Source: Actinomycetota bacterium (GTDB taxonomy: Bacteria; Actinomycetota; Acidimicrobiia; Acidimicrobiales; MedAcidi-G1). Taken from it: a stretch of DNA of 36,950 nucleotides. Below, in pieces: positions 36,690 through 36,950 of this stretch. The DNA lies in the NCBI GenBank assembly GCA_014381945.1, contig JACNKQ010000042.1, positions 1 to 36,950 of the forward strand, in the 5' to 3' direction. Below the pieces are notes generated by a model. That model was not told the origin of the DNA and did not search any database. It was given only the letters and a program-made list of their open reading frames with translations. Position numbers and translations under genes: made by a program. Each line of letters starts with the position of its first letter. Within the stretch, counting starts at the first letter, position 1.

Positions 36690-36950
36690 CACCGAGCACG
36701 GGGAAGCCGTCTTCCGGATCGACGGCGAACGGGTGGTGCCGGGCCCGCTGGCCGGCGGGCCGTGGAACCCTGGCGAACAGCACGGCGGGCCCGTGTCGGG
36801 CATCCTCGCCCACCTCGTCGGGACCGGACCCCCCGCCCGGCCCACGCGGAGCTTTCCGCACACGGTGGGGCCGATGCGGGGTGGGTCGATGCCCCCGCTC
36901 CCGGCCGGGACCGCGGCGGGGCGCGCCGCGCGGCGGCCCCCGGGCGCGCG
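36682..36950 (+). CDS. Thioesterase-family protein, 5' part
   Basis: The frame begins at ATG 36682, overlaps the previous gene by 8 bases and runs off the window without a stop. FRIDGERVVPGPLAGGPWNP and GEQHGGPVSGILAHLV resemble the start of actinobacterial acyl-CoA thioesterase-like (hotdog) proteins, where the block after this usually reads like TRxTVDLMRPVPMAPL. From about 36845 the match fades (TRSFPHTVGPMRGGSMPPL) and the last 60 bases are almost all G and C. I suspect sequence errors at the end. Confidence 0.6.
   Translation, partial: MPDTEHGEAVFRIDGERVVPGPLAGGPWNPGEQHGGPVSGILAHLVGTGPPARPTRSFPHTVGPMRGGSMPPLPAGTAAGRAARRPPGA

Overview
The window is a high-GC actinobacterial chromosome segment with every supported gene on the + strand. 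Gene order, a mycothiol-era TIGR03086-type protein, GuaB3, Shine-Dalgarno-poor tight overlaps and TAnnnT -10 boxes fit Actinomycetota. The order L13-S9-glmM-glmS-acpS-nnr-alr-tsaEB-rimI-tsaD-groESL-guaB-guaA resembles the mycobacterial order. My best guess is a member of class Acidimicrobiia; this is inferred from content and was not tested by a search.

Layout. 1-11521: the end of the S10/spc/alpha ribosomal superoperon: rpsC (3' part), rplP, rpmC, rpsQ, rplN, rplX, rplE, rpsZ, rpsH, rplF, rplR, rpsE, rpmD, rplO, secY, adk, infA, rpmJ, rpsM, rpsK, rpsD, rpoA, rplQ, truA. No map (methionine aminopeptidase) lies between adk and infA. infA appears to start at a CTG codon behind a strong ribosome binding site. 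11522-11788: a 16-bp tandem repeat array and a promoter. 11789-17549: rplM, rpsI, glmM and a very large glmS (1144 residues). 17564-22388: acpS, NAD(P)HX repair enzyme, alr, a glycosyltransferase of the GTDC1/QTMAN (DUF3524) type, and an autoprocessing P1-family hydrolase. 22411-25754: family-4 uracil-DNA glycosylase and the tRNA t6A genes tsaE, tsaB, rimI, tsaD. 25755-27946: promoter with CIRCE operator, groES, groEL, terminator. 28022-30633: two exported proteins, a LAS-type zinc peptidase with peptidoglycan-binding repeats and a Thr/Ser-linker lipoprotein; this is the most accessory-looking part. 30634-36950: a small unknown protein, a NudL-like Nudix hydrolase, a PLP decarboxylase, guaB3, guaA, a TIGR03086/DinB-like protein and a thioesterase cut by the window end, where the sequence looks unreliable.

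How the genes work together: the window couples ribosome assembly, translation initiation and protein export (secY) to amino sugar and cell-wall precursor synthesis (glmM, glmS, alr), tRNA modification (truA, tsaB/D/E, possibly the QTMAN-like enzyme), protein folding (groESL under HrcA-type control) and the last step of GMP synthesis. Most unusual are the enlarged GlmS, which keeps the whole active site but carries about 130 extra residues at the N-terminus, an internal insertion and a 195-residue tail; the repeat array in front of rplM; the CTG start of infA; and the QTMAN-like glycosyltransferase.
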